Part shown: positions 1 through 5,756 of the stretch, piece by piece
How the letters are laid out: the number at the start of each line of letters is the position of its first letter
How positions within the stretch are numbered: the first letter of the stretch is position 1
From: Immundisolibacteraceae bacterium
GTDB lineage: Bacteria; Pseudomonadota; Gammaproteobacteria; Immundisolibacterales; Immundisolibacteraceae
Direction of reading: 5' to 3'
NCBI GenBank assembly: GCA_016763355.1
Contig: JAESTY010000098.1
Span: 1 to 6,536, forward strand
DNA: 6,536 nucleotides
Notes under the pieces: generated by a model
Database searches by the model: none
Told to the model about the DNA's origin: nothing
Seen by the model: only the letters and a program-made list of their open reading frames with translations
Program-made: the position numbers and the translations under genes

Positions 1-589
1 CCAGAGTCGCGGTGCCATCGACCATGGCCGCATCAACGACCTGACCCTCGCCGGATTTTTGCGATTCGAGCAGTGCACAGACAATACCGAAAGCCAGGAA
101 CATGCCGCCGCCGCCGAAGTCACCGACCAGGTTCAGTGGTGGTACCGGTTTTTCGCCTTTACGACCAATGGCGTGTAGCGCACCCCCCAGCGCAATGTAA
201 TTAATGTCGTGCCCAGCGGCCTGTGCCATGGGGCCTTCCTGGCCCCAGCCGGTCATGCGGCCATAGACCAACTTGGGATTACGGGCCAGACAATCGTCGG
301 GTCCCAGACCGAGTCGTTCCATCACTCCAGGCCGAAAGCCTTCAATCAGCGCATCGGCCTGCTCGACCAGTTCGAGTACGGTCTCGACCCCTTTGGGATC
401 TTTTAAATTAACGGACAGCGAAGGACGTCCCCGACCAAGCACATCCTTAGGTCGGCTGACCAGAAAATTGCCGCCGATCTTATCGACCCGAATCACTTCA
501 GCGCCCATATCCGCAAGCATCATTGCGCAAAAAGGCCCAGGGCCTAAACCCACCATTTCAATGACTTTATATCCCGTTAAAGGTCCCAT
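1..589 (-). CDS. CaiB/BaiF CoA-transferase family protein, alpha-methylacyl-CoA racemase-like (3' part outside window)
   Basis: The first 196 residues of a family III CoA-transferase/racemase are present; the gene runs off the left edge. The N-terminus (MGPLTGYKVIEMVGLGPGP) is the typical CoA-binding Rossmann-like start. It is followed by LADMGAEVIRVDK (residues 25-37), the RPGVMERLGLG segment (86-96), GHDINYIALGG (127 onward) and NLVGDFGGGG (153-162). His127 and Asp157 line up with the acid/base pair His126/Asp156 of mycobacterial alpha-methylacyl-CoA racemase (family knowledge), and the third catalytic residue, a Glu near 241, would lie outside. The GHDINY and GDFGGG pattern favours the racemase branch over formyl- or carnitine-CoA transferases, but the substrate cannot be read from it. 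The start is set by a GGAGG site 7 bases upstream. It is divergent from the SDR gene and may handle branched or 2-methylacyl-CoA products of the cluster. Confidence 0.93.
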   Translation of the reverse strand, partial: MGPLTGYKVIEMVGLGPGPFCAMMLADMGAEVIRVDKIGGNFLVSRPKDVLGRGRPSLSVNLKDPKGVETVLELVEQADALIEGFRPGVMERLGLGPDDCLARNPKLVYGRMTGWGQEGPMAQAAGHDINYIALGGALHAIGRKGEKPVPPLNLVGDFGGGGMFLAFGIVCALLESQKSGEGQVVDAAMVDGTATL

Positions 590-596
590 CTAATTT

Positions 597-601
597 CCTC
601 C
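597..601 (-). promoter_or_regulatory. Shine-Dalgarno site of the CaiB-family gene
   Basis: On the minus strand GGAGG lies 7 bases before the ATG at 589-587. This is near-ideal spacing and fixes the start of the CoA-transferase-family gene. Confidence 0.8.
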
Positions 602-682
602 ATCCTCGGTGAATTACCTGGTTGTGTTGTCGCACACAGGTTGATTATTATCTCTACAGCAGCGTTTTCCAGCTGATTGTAG

Positions 683-708
683 TGTGCGGGGTTTCCTTGT
701 TTCGCACA
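683..708. promoter_or_regulatory. Inverted repeat TGTGCG-N14-CGCACA, candidate operator
   Basis: Arms TGTGCG (683-688) and CGCACA (703-708) are perfect complements separated by 14 bases. The element lies just upstream of, and reaches into, the likely -35 to spacer region of the SDR promoter, which is where a repressor or activator dimer would bind. A further CGCACA is at 631-636. The arms are short, so chance is possible. The regulator is not encoded in the window. Confidence 0.35.
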
Positions 709-720
709 GCGGCCTATAGT
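693..720 (+). promoter_or_regulatory. Candidate sigma-70 promoter of the SDR gene
   Basis: TATAGT at 715-720 is a five-of-six match to the -10 consensus. A weak TTCCTT at 693-698 lies 16 bases upstream as a possible -35. The poor -35 would fit an activator-dependent promoter, and the inverted repeat at 683-708 overlaps it. Predicted 5' leader is about 65-70 bases. Confidence 0.35.
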
Positions 721-794
721 GGAACAACAGCGGTTAGCCTGCAACGGTAGAACCGCCAAAATTACCAATAAAGCATGACAACAGGGAGAGGAAT

Positions 795-1748
795 ATGACA
801 CTACTAGTAACAGGTGGCTGCGGACTGGTCGGTTCGTTCGCGGTTCGGCGAGCACTAGAGTTAGGTGAGAAGGTAGTGGCGTTTGATATCGCCATGAAAA
901 CCTGGCTGCTGGATGACATTAAAGATCAGATCATCATGGTGCAGGGCAACCTGTTAACAGCGCCGGATTTATACCGGGCCGTGGCTGAAAATGATGTCGA
1001 TAGAATCCTCCACACCGCTAGTTTCCTCACCCCTGGCGCTTATGCCGACCCCTATAACTCAGCCGAGCTGACCATCATGGGCACGCTCAATGTGCTTGAG
1101 TGTGCTCGCGCCAACAACATTAAACGGGTGGCCTATGTCAGCACCGGCAAAACCGGCTGGGTGGGCGATGCTTTCACTAAAGCCAACAATACCGGCAAGC
1201 TGGAATTTGATGCCGATCCCTACGGCAGCGCCAAAGTCGGTGCCGAGCTACTCTGTAACGACTACCGCAAACTCTACGATATGGACGTGGTTATTCTGCG
1301 CTTGATGGGTCAGGTATTTGGGCCGGGTAAAGCCTTTACGGGCGCTATTGGCCAGGGCATGCAGGCCATGGTTGAAGAACCTTTAAAAGGTAACCCAGTC
1401 ACTATCGATACCCCGATCCTGCCGCACTCAGCTCCAGTAATGCCGATGCTCTATGCTCGTGATGCGGGCGAAGGCATTGCCCAGGCGGTACTGAGCGACT
1501 CACTGGAACATTATGTGTTTGATATTGCTCCGCAGGAACTCTGCACGCTGGAAGGGCTGGTCGAAATAATCAAGAACGCTATTCCAGGGGCTGATATCAC
1601 CGTGCCGCCATCAGAACTAAAAGGTGGCCCAATGCCTTACGATAAACGCGCCGCTGCCGAATTTGACTACACCCCGAAATACAGCGCCCAACGCGGTATG
1701 AACGAGTATGTCGAATATCTAAAAACGGATGTTTATCGGCAGGTTTAG
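795..1748 (+). CDS. Extended short-chain dehydrogenase/reductase (NAD-dependent epimerase/dehydratase family)
   Basis: A complete 317-residue protein, normal length for an extended SDR. The N-terminal Rossmann motif TGGCGLVG is at residues 6-13, and Asp31 at the end of the second strand suggests preference for NAD(H) over NADP(H). The active-site Ser/Thr is in AYVSTGKTG (Ser116/Thr117) and the catalytic pair is Tyr143 and Lys147 in YGSAK. The C-terminal half, with the LYARDAGEGIAQAV segment near 219-232, is the substrate domain of epimerase-like SDRs. Such enzymes oxidise or reduce sugar, sterol or other alcohol/ketone groups, and the specificity here is unknown. The start follows a GGGAGAGG purine run (784-791). 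In this setting a role as an alcohol/ketone dehydrogenase feeding or following the Baeyer-Villiger step is plausible but unproven. The enzyme is cytosolic, with no signal peptide. A strong terminator follows 30 bases after the stop. Confidence 0.92.
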   Translation: MTLLVTGGCGLVGSFAVRRALELGEKVVAFDIAMKTWLLDDIKDQIIMVQGNLLTAPDLYRAVAENDVDRILHTASFLTPGAYADPYNSAELTIMGTLNVLECARANNIKRVAYVSTGKTGWVGDAFTKANNTGKLEFDADPYGSAKVGAELLCNDYRKLYDMDVVILRLMGQVFGPGKAFTGAIGQGMQAMVEEPLKGNPVTIDTPILPHSAPVMPMLYARDAGEGIAQAVLSDSLEHYVFDIAPQELCTLEGLVEIIKNAIPGADITVPPSELKGGPMPYDKRAAAEFDYTPKYSAQRGMNEYVEYLKTDVYRQV

Positions 1749-1778
1749 TCAGGCCTTATAATCGACTTGAGCTAATAA

Positions 1779-1816
1779 AAAAAGCCCGGTTAATCGATGG
1801 ATTAACCGGGCTTTTT
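1779..1816. terminator. Bidirectional intrinsic terminator
   Basis: A perfect 16-bp stem (1779-1794 with 1801-1816) contains the GC-rich core GCCCGGTTAAT and a 6-base loop. It is flanked by an A-run on the left and a T-run on the right, so it can stop transcripts in both directions. It ends the SDR gene (stop at 1748) and can end leftward transcripts that have passed the toxin gene (stop at 1901). Confidence 0.93.
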
Positions 1817-1863
1817 GCTTCATTTTTACCAGTGTCAGGCTTTCAATCAGAATCATCACCATC

Positions 1864-1891
1864 TGTTGAAAGGCCCTGTTTAGATTCAACA
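1864..1891. repeat. Small inverted repeat downstream of the toxin gene
   Basis: TGTTGAA (1864-1870) and TTCAACA (1885-1891) are perfect 7-bp complements 14 bases apart, starting 10 bases past the toxin stop on the minus strand. It lacks a U-tract, so it is not a classical terminator. It could be a transcript-end hairpin or chance. Confidence 0.3.
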
Positions 1892-1900
1892 AATTCATCT

Positions 1901-2170
1901 CTAATAAACATTAGTGTGGTCACCAATATTAATCAGCGTGATCAGGTCAGCCTCAATCTGAATGATGACTCGATAGCTCATATTTATCGAAATAGAAGAG
2001 AGCATTTTCATACGGCCTTCCAACCTATGGAGGCGTAAAGACGGATGATGTGGATCAAGTTCTAGCAAGAGCAGAGCTTTGCGATATTGATTGATTAGAT
2101 CAGGATGATTTTTAAAAAACTTCTTCGCTCTGCGAATATAGCTATCTGGGTAAATGAGCCTGTAGGCCAC
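1901..2170 (-). CDS. RelE/StbE-family type II toxin (putative ribosome-dependent mRNA interferase)
   Basis: An 89-residue basic protein, the usual size for RelE/ParE-fold toxins. It opens with a short strand (YRLIYPDSY) and a Lys/Arg-rich helix (RRAKKFFKNHPDL, residues 13-25). It ends in SINMSYRVIIQIEADLITL and IGDHTNVY. The SYRVI strand with Arg67 and the C-terminal G-D-H-x-x-V-Y tail (His85, Tyr89) match the RelE/StbE branch, whose members cleave translated mRNA. DNA-gyrase poisoning (ParE branch) is the main alternative. Translation begins at GTG, whose G is shared with the TAG stop of the upstream antitoxin (TAGTG), so expression is probably translationally coupled. All core segments are present, so the toxin looks intact. 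The module is more AT-rich than the neighbouring enzymes, consistent with acquired DNA. Confidence 0.88.
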   Translation of the reverse strand: MAYRLIYPDSYIRRAKKFFKNHPDLINQYRKALLLLELDPHHPSLRLHRLEGRMKMLSSISINMSYRVIIQIEADLITLINIGDHTNVY

Positions 2171-2421
2171 TACTCTTTAAGCCGTTCAATATGCTCATCC
2201 ACACTCTCAGTATTTACACGACCTTCGGCAACGTCTCTGGTGGCTTCGAGTAAGGCAATTTCCAGTTCATAATCTCTAAGCTTGTCATATTTTTCCATTT
2301 CAATGATCACGTACTTTTGTTTGCCGCGCACCGTAATAATAGCTTCTTCACTGTTGCTCAGTGCAGACTCGACCACCGTCACGCCCTTAGTCTTCAACTC
2401 ATTGGCAGTAATACTATTCAT
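2170..2421 (-). CDS. Phd/YefM (StbD-like) family antitoxin
   Basis: Starting from the preferred ATG, the protein is 83 residues. The N-terminal half (ITANELKTKGVTVVESAL, then EAIITVRGKQKYVIIEMEKYDKL at 26-48) is the Phd/YefM DNA-binding dimer fold. The acidic helical C-terminus (YELEIALLEATRDVAEG and EHIERLKE) should wrap and neutralise the toxin. Antitoxins of this family repress their own promoter, with the toxin as co-repressor (family knowledge). A GTG at 2430 in frame would add three residues, but the ATG at 2421 has GAG 8 bases upstream on the minus strand and is preferred. The gene overlaps the toxin start by one base. The 12-bp repeat array immediately upstream is the likely autoregulatory operator. 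Confidence 0.88.
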   Translation of the reverse strand: MNSITANELKTKGVTVVESALSNSEEAIITVRGKQKYVIIEMEKYDKLRDYELEIALLEATRDVAEGRVNTESVDEHIERLKE

Positions 2422-2439
2422 TGTTGTCACTCTAAATCA

Positions 2440-2487
2440 GGCATTAACAACGCTATTAATAACACTTTTAATCACGCGATTCAACCT
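2440..2487. repeat. Array of 12-bp imperfect tandem repeats, candidate toxin-antitoxin operator
   Basis: Read on the plus strand, three consecutive 12-mers follow each other with no gap: GGCATTAACAAC (2440-2451), GCTATTAATAAC (2452-2463) and ACTTTTAATCAC (2464-2475). A weaker fourth unit, GCGATTCAACCT, occupies 2476-2487. The shared core is about xCxATTAAtaAC; the first two units agree at 9 of 12 positions or better. The array begins 18 bases upstream of the antitoxin ATG and covers the best promoter, as expected for cooperative antitoxin binding. A 12-bp period is slightly more than one helical turn, so adjacent protomers would sit on nearly the same face. Confidence 0.7.
2456..2484 (-). promoter_or_regulatory. 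Candidate promoter of the toxin-antitoxin operon
   Basis: On the minus strand TTGAAT (2484-2479) and TATTAA (2461-2456) are separated by 17 bases, each a four-of-six match to sigma-70 boxes. It lies inside the tandem-repeat array, giving a leader of about 25-30 bases to the antitoxin ATG at 2421. Confidence 0.45.
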
Positions 2488-2501
2488 TGCACCGATCCCC
2501 G

Positions 2502-4085
2502 CTAACTGATGGCAAACCCTGCATAACCCTCACTAGCCACTTCCGCACATTTCTCGACATAAGCCGGAAAACCGATATAGGGCATAAACACTCTTGGTTT
2601 GCCCGGAATATTGGCGCCCAGATACCAGGAATTGCAGGTCGGAAACAGGGTTCGATCGGCCAGCTCATTGACCTCAGCAACCCAGGCTTCTTCAGCCGCC
2701 AGGGTCGCTTCGATGGTGACCTGACCTTGCTGCTGTAGATAACCAATGCAATCGCTGATCCACTCTACGTTCTGTTCAATAGACGGCAGCATGTTGGTTA
2801 ATACCGAAGGGCTACCAGGACCGGTAATGATGAACAGGTTTGGAAACCCTGAGGTGCCCAGGCCAAGAAAGGTTTTTGGTCCTTCGGACCATTTATCCCG
2901 TAGCGACTGACCTTCACGACCGACAATATCGACTTTAAGGATCGCGCCGGTCATAGCGTCAAAGCCGGTGGCATAGACAATCACATCGGCCTCTATCACC
3001 TGTTTATGGGTGATGATGCCGTGTTCCATAAAGCCCTGAATTGGCTGTTCCTGCAGATCAACCAGGGTGACGTTGTCGCGATTGAAGGTCGCGTAATAGC
3101 CGGTGTCAGCACAGACCCGCTTACAACCAAAGGTCTGCATTGGTGACAGGATTTCGGCGACCGCAGGGTCATCGACAATATCGCGGATTTTGCCGCGTAC
3201 AAATTCAGCGGCGGTATCGTTAGCATCACCGCTGAACAGCAGGTCGCCATAGGCACCTAAAAACCCAAGGCCACCCATTTGCCAGCGTTTTTCATACGCG
3301 GCCTTGCGCTGGGCATCTGTGTCGACCAGAGCTGAATCGATATTCCATTCAAAGGCAATGCCAAACGGCGATAGCGCACCGCGTTCGCGCAGACCGGAAT
3401 AGTCGTCCTTAATCTGCTGCTGTACCTGGGGTTCCAGTGGAGCATTGTGGGCAGGAATCGAATAATTGGGCGTACGCTGCAGGACGTAGAGATGTTCTGC
3501 TTGTTCGGCGATCACCGGAATCGACTGAATCGCCGATGAACCGGTACCAATAATGGCAACTTCCAGGCCACTAAAATCGACCCCCTCATGGGGCCATTGG
3601 CCGGTGTGATAAGTAGCACCGGTAAAGTTTTCCTGACCCGGAATCTTCGGCAAATTGCTCGAAGACAAACAGCCGGTCGCCATGATCAAATATTGGGCTG
3701 ATAACGACTTGCCCTGATCCGTGGTGACCTGCCAGCGCTGCTGAGCCTCATCAAATTTGGCACTGTTAACCACGGTGTTAAATTGAATCTGTTCACGCAA
3801 ATTAAACCGGTCGGCAACGTGATTGGCGTACTCAAGAATCTCCGGCTGGGCGGCGTAGCGTTCGGTCCAGTTCCACTCCTGCTGAAGTTCATCGTCGAAC
3901 TGGTAGGAATATTCCATGCTCTCGACATCACAACGGGCACCGGGATAGCGGTTCCAGTACCAGGTGCCTCCAACACCGGTGCCTTTTTCGAACACCTGCG
4001 CGGACAAGCCCTGCTGACGAAGCCGGTGCAACATATAAAGCCCGGCAAATCCTGCGCCAATCACAACGGCATCAACTGTTCTCAT
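2502..4085 (-). CDS. Flavin-dependent Baeyer-Villiger monooxygenase (phenylacetone/cyclohexanone/steroid monooxygenase-like)
   Basis: A 527-residue type I BVMO. These FAD enzymes use NADPH and O2 to insert oxygen next to a ketone, giving an ester or lactone. Seen in order: FAD motif GAGFAG (residues 10-15), GGTWYWNRYPGARCDVES (39-56) with the conserved Asp53, and the family fingerprint FxGxxxHxxxWP as FTGATYHTGQWP (154-165). The NADPH Rossmann motif GTGSSA (180-185), FGCKR (319-323) with the Lys-Arg pair that binds NADPH and stabilises the peroxyflavin, YATGFD (371-376), and the C-terminal SWYLGANIPGKPRVFMPY (486-503) follow. All catalytic elements are intact. An upstream in-frame ATG at 4160 would add 25 residues that fit no family member and reach the preceding terminator; the ATG at 4085 has a strong ribosome site and puts the FAD motif at the usual distance. 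Substrate cannot be named. It forms a unit separate from the ALDH gene. Confidence 0.96.
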   Translation of the reverse strand: MRTVDAVVIGAGFAGLYMLHRLRQQGLSAQVFEKGTGVGGTWYWNRYPGARCDVESMEYSYQFDDELQQEWNWTERYAAQPEILEYANHVADRFNLREQIQFNTVVNSAKFDEAQQRWQVTTDQGKSLSAQYLIMATGCLSSSNLPKIPGQENFTGATYHTGQWPHEGVDFSGLEVAIIGTGSSAIQSIPVIAEQAEHLYVLQRTPNYSIPAHNAPLEPQVQQQIKDDYSGLRERGALSPFGIAFEWNIDSALVDTDAQRKAAYEKRWQMGGLGFLGAYGDLLFSGDANDTAAEFVRGKIRDIVDDPAVAEILSPMQTFGCKRVCADTGYYATFNRDNVTLVDLQEQPIQGFMEHGIITHKQVIEADVIVYATGFDAMTGAILKVDIVGREGQSLRDKWSEGPKTFLGLGTSGFPNLFIITGPGSPSVLTNMLPSIEQNVEWISDCIGYLQQQGQVTIEATLAAEEAWVAEVNELADRTLFPTCNSWYLGANIPGKPRVFMPYIGFPAYVEKCAEVASEGYAGFAIS

Positions 4086-4163
4086 TACTCCCCTCCAGGA
4101 AATTTTTTGCTGATATTGCCAGCTTATCGCAATTTGAACTGACTTTGTTTTGGCGCACAAAAA
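4086..4163 (-). promoter_or_regulatory. Leader and presumed promoter region of the BVMO gene
   Basis: A terminator closes the ALDH unit at 4164, so the BVMO needs a promoter in these 78 bases or depends on read-through. No strong -35/-10 pair is visible. The region carries CGCACA (4154-4159), preceded three bases earlier by TTGTTT, resembling TTGTTT-CGCACA at 697-708 in the divergent SDR/CaiB region. This could mark a shared regulator, and a weak promoter would suit an activated gene. Confidence 0.3.
4088..4096 (-). promoter_or_regulatory. Ribosome binding site deciding the BVMO start
   Basis: On the minus strand GGAGGGGAG ends two bases before the ATG, with the GGAGG core 6 bases from it. 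It supports the start at 4085 rather than the longer reading from 4160. Confidence 0.85.
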
Positions 4164-4197
4164 AGCCGGAAGCCGACCTGGTGGTCAACTTCCGGCT
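4164..4197 (-). terminator. Intrinsic terminator of the ALDH gene
   Basis: A perfect 9-bp stem (AGCCGGAAG at 4164-4172 with CTTCCGGCT at 4189-4197) has a 16-base loop that can form an inner GACC/GGTC pair. Read on the minus strand it is followed by six T residues. It begins 18 bases past the ALDH stop. On the plus strand it has no T-run, so it is directional. Confidence 0.88.
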
Positions 4198-4215
4198 AAT
4201 CAGGACTGTTGTCGT

Positions 4216-5664
4216 CTAGAGCTTGATACAGACGTTGGTCAGTTCGGTGTAGAACTCCAACGAATAGTGACCACCTTCACGACCAATGCCCGACTGTTTG
4301 GCACCACCAAACGGAGTACGCAGATCACGTAGGAACCAGCTATTAATCCAGCTAATACCAACTTCCATCTGTCCACCAACCCGATGCGCCCGAGAAGCGT
4401 TCTCGGTCCAGACCGAGGAAGCCAATCCGTAAGGGCTGTTGTTGGCCATTTCAATAGCCTCTTGTTCGGTATCAAATGGGGTTATGTGGCAACAGGGGCC
4501 AAGAATCTCTTCAGTAATCACGGTAGCGTCTTCAGCCAGACCGGTCCAGATAGTCGGCTCTACCCAGTTACCGCCGGCTAGCTCTGCCGGCATATCTGGT
4601 ACGCCGCCACCGGTGACTACTGTAGCGCCCGCATCGACCGCTTGCTGGTAGTAATTCAGCACTTTGTCGCGATGAGAGGCACTGATCAGCGGACCCATGG
4701 TGGTTTCAGGGTCTTCTGCTTTACCAAGTTTTAATGCTTCTGCGCCTTCTTTTAAGCGGGCAACAAACTCATCAAAGATAGGCCGTTCAACGTAAACCCG
4801 CTCCGTGCCCAGGCAGACCTGACCACAGTTAGCAAATACCGACCGCATGGTGCCTTCCAGGGCCTTATCGATATCGCAATCAGCAAACACGATAGCCGGG
4901 TTCTTGCCACCGAGTTCTAAGGAGGCGTCACGCAGGCCAACCGAGGCTGCCTCGGCTACTCGTTCGCCGGTAGCGGTTGAACCGGTGAAGGTAATCGCAT
5001 CCAGACCGGGATGGGAAATCAGTTTATCGCCAACCCGCGAACCTGGACCGAGTACGGTATTGAAAACACCCTTGGGTACGCCAGCTGCGTTCATGACTTC
5101 GCCGAGCATGGTCATGGTGAGCTGGGTTTCTTCGGAAGGCTTAACCACCACCGTGTTACCACAGGCCAGTGCTGGGCCAATTTTCCAGGTCATCAGTAAT
5201 AGGGGCAGATTCCACGGGCCAATAACGCCGATGACACCTTTAGGTTTACGAATGGTGTAATTCAGCGCGCCGGTGCCATCAGGCGTTGGCATATGAAAAG
5301 CTTCATCCGCAACATTCTTAATCGTGTCAGCAAATACTCGGAAGTTAGCCGCACCCCGAGGGATATCGATGTGACGGGCTAACGAGTAAGGCTTGCCAGT
5401 ATCAAGACACTCGGCTTCGAGGAAGTCATCGAAGCGCTCAGAAATACCATCGGCGACCTTGTAAAGAATTTCGACGCGCTGCTGAATGGTCATACTGCCC
5501 CACTCACCTTTTAAGGCTGCCTTAGCTGCCTGCACGGCTTCATCCACCTGGGCATCGGTGGCCACGGAGTATGGAGTAATCAGCTCGCCAGTGACTGGAC
5601 TGGTGATGTTGCGTTTCTCTTCGGAATCAACATAAACGCCATTGATAAAACTTGATACTTTCAT
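4216..5664 (-). CDS. NAD-dependent aldehyde dehydrogenase, 2-hydroxymuconic semialdehyde dehydrogenase-like
   Basis: A complete 482-residue ALDH. Catalytic and cofactor residues: Asn152 in GPWNLP, Lys175 in VVKPSEET, FTGSTATG (226-233), general base Glu250 in LELGGKN, nucleophile Cys284 in GQVCLGTERV, and Glu386 in EEILGP. The segment IPRGAANFRVFAD (101-113) and the C-terminal run WFLRDLRTPFGGAK with SGIGREGG and SLEFYTELTNVCIKL are hallmarks of the branch holding 2-hydroxymuconic and 2-aminomuconic semialdehyde dehydrogenases (XylG/DmpC/AMSDH-like). Arginines in these segments bind the substrate carboxylate there. The reaction is semialdehyde plus NAD to dicarboxylate. The branch assignment is fairly strong; the exact substrate is not, because no meta-cleavage genes are visible here. 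Its start has GAGG 9 bases upstream. It has its own terminator and a likely own promoter, so it looks monocistronic or led by the VOC gene. Confidence 0.95.
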   Translation of the reverse strand: MKVSSFINGVYVDSEEKRNITSPVTGELITPYSVATDAQVDEAVQAAKAALKGEWGSMTIQQRVEILYKVADGISERFDDFLEAECLDTGKPYSLARHIDIPRGAANFRVFADTIKNVADEAFHMPTPDGTGALNYTIRKPKGVIGVIGPWNLPLLLMTWKIGPALACGNTVVVKPSEETQLTMTMLGEVMNAAGVPKGVFNTVLGPGSRVGDKLISHPGLDAITFTGSTATGERVAEAASVGLRDASLELGGKNPAIVFADCDIDKALEGTMRSVFANCGQVCLGTERVYVERPIFDEFVARLKEGAEALKLGKAEDPETTMGPLISASHRDKVLNYYQQAVDAGATVVTGGGVPDMPAELAGGNWVEPTIWTGLAEDATVITEEILGPCCHITPFDTEQEAIEMANNSPYGLASSVWTENASRAHRVGGQMEVGISWINSWFLRDLRTPFGGAKQSGIGREGGHYSLEFYTELTNVCIKL

Positions 5665-5726
5665 TTAATAAAGCCTCTTAACTAGCTGATATTTAATAAT
5701 TAAAGATTGAGAAAATGGTCGATTCA

Positions 5727-5756
5727 ATAACAATGACTTGATTCGAGTAGAGTCAA
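5727..5756 (-). promoter_or_regulatory. Candidate sigma-70 promoter of the ALDH gene
   Basis: On the minus strand TTGACT (5756-5751), five of six to the -35 consensus, and TGTTAT (5732-5727), four of six to the -10 consensus, are 18 bases apart. The leader would be about 55-60 bases. It is the best -35/-10 pair in the window. Confidence 0.5.
5738..5756. promoter_or_regulatory. Imperfect palindrome over the ALDH -35 box, candidate operator
   Basis: TTGATTC (5738-5744), spacer GAGTA and GAGTCAA (5750-5756) form a 7-5-7 palindrome with one mismatched pair. A related half-site GATTCAA lies at 5721-5727. The right arm is the -35 box itself, so a bound protein would block polymerase. No regulator gene is in view. 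Confidence 0.4.

Larger units (their letters stand above)
590..794. promoter_or_regulatory. Divergent intergenic control region
   Basis: This 205-bp gap separates the leftward CaiB-family gene from the rightward SDR gene, so both promoters must lie here or the genes must be read from inside each other. The hexamer CGCACA (or its complement) occurs three times within 78 bp, at 631-636, 683-688 (as TGTGCG) and 703-708. For the leftward gene the minus strand offers a GATAAT -10-like box at 647-652 with no good -35, so that promoter is uncertain. No open reading frame with a convincing start fills the gap. Confidence 0.55.

Noticed and set aside
273..593. Plus-strand reading frame of 106 residues antisense to the CaiB-family gene
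   Set aside because: It is a shadow of the recognised coding frame on the other strand, rich in Ser/Pro/Arg, with no family resemblance.
577..919. Minus-strand reading frames (577-855 and 734-919) across the divergent gap and the start of the SDR gene
   Set aside because: They overlap the strong SDR start and the CaiB-family start, have low-complexity composition unlike real proteins, no recognisable domain and no good ribosome site.
1832..2038. Plus-strand reading frame of 68 residues antisense to the toxin gene
   Set aside because: It covers the well-matched RelE/StbE toxin tail and has no ribosome site or recognisable domain.
2422..2430. GTG start at 2430 for the antitoxin
   Set aside because: The ATG at 2421 has a purine-rich GAG at suitable spacing, and the three extra residues add nothing to the fold.
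2440..2487. The 12-bp repeats as a CRISPR array or plasmid iterons
   Set aside because: The units are contiguous with no spacers, which excludes CRISPR. No replication initiator gene or DnaA-box context is present, and the location before an antitoxin gene favours an operator.
4086..4160. N-terminal extension of the BVMO from an in-frame ATG at 4160 (25 extra residues)
   Set aside because: It lacks a ribosome site, places the start next to the ALDH terminator, and would push the FAD motif away from its usual position. The ATG at 4085 has GGAGGGGAG in front.
4847..5260. Plus-strand reading frame of 137 residues antisense to the ALDH gene
   Set aside because: It lies entirely within the ALDH gene, whose catalytic motifs are all intact on the other strand. 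The composition is typical of a shadow frame.
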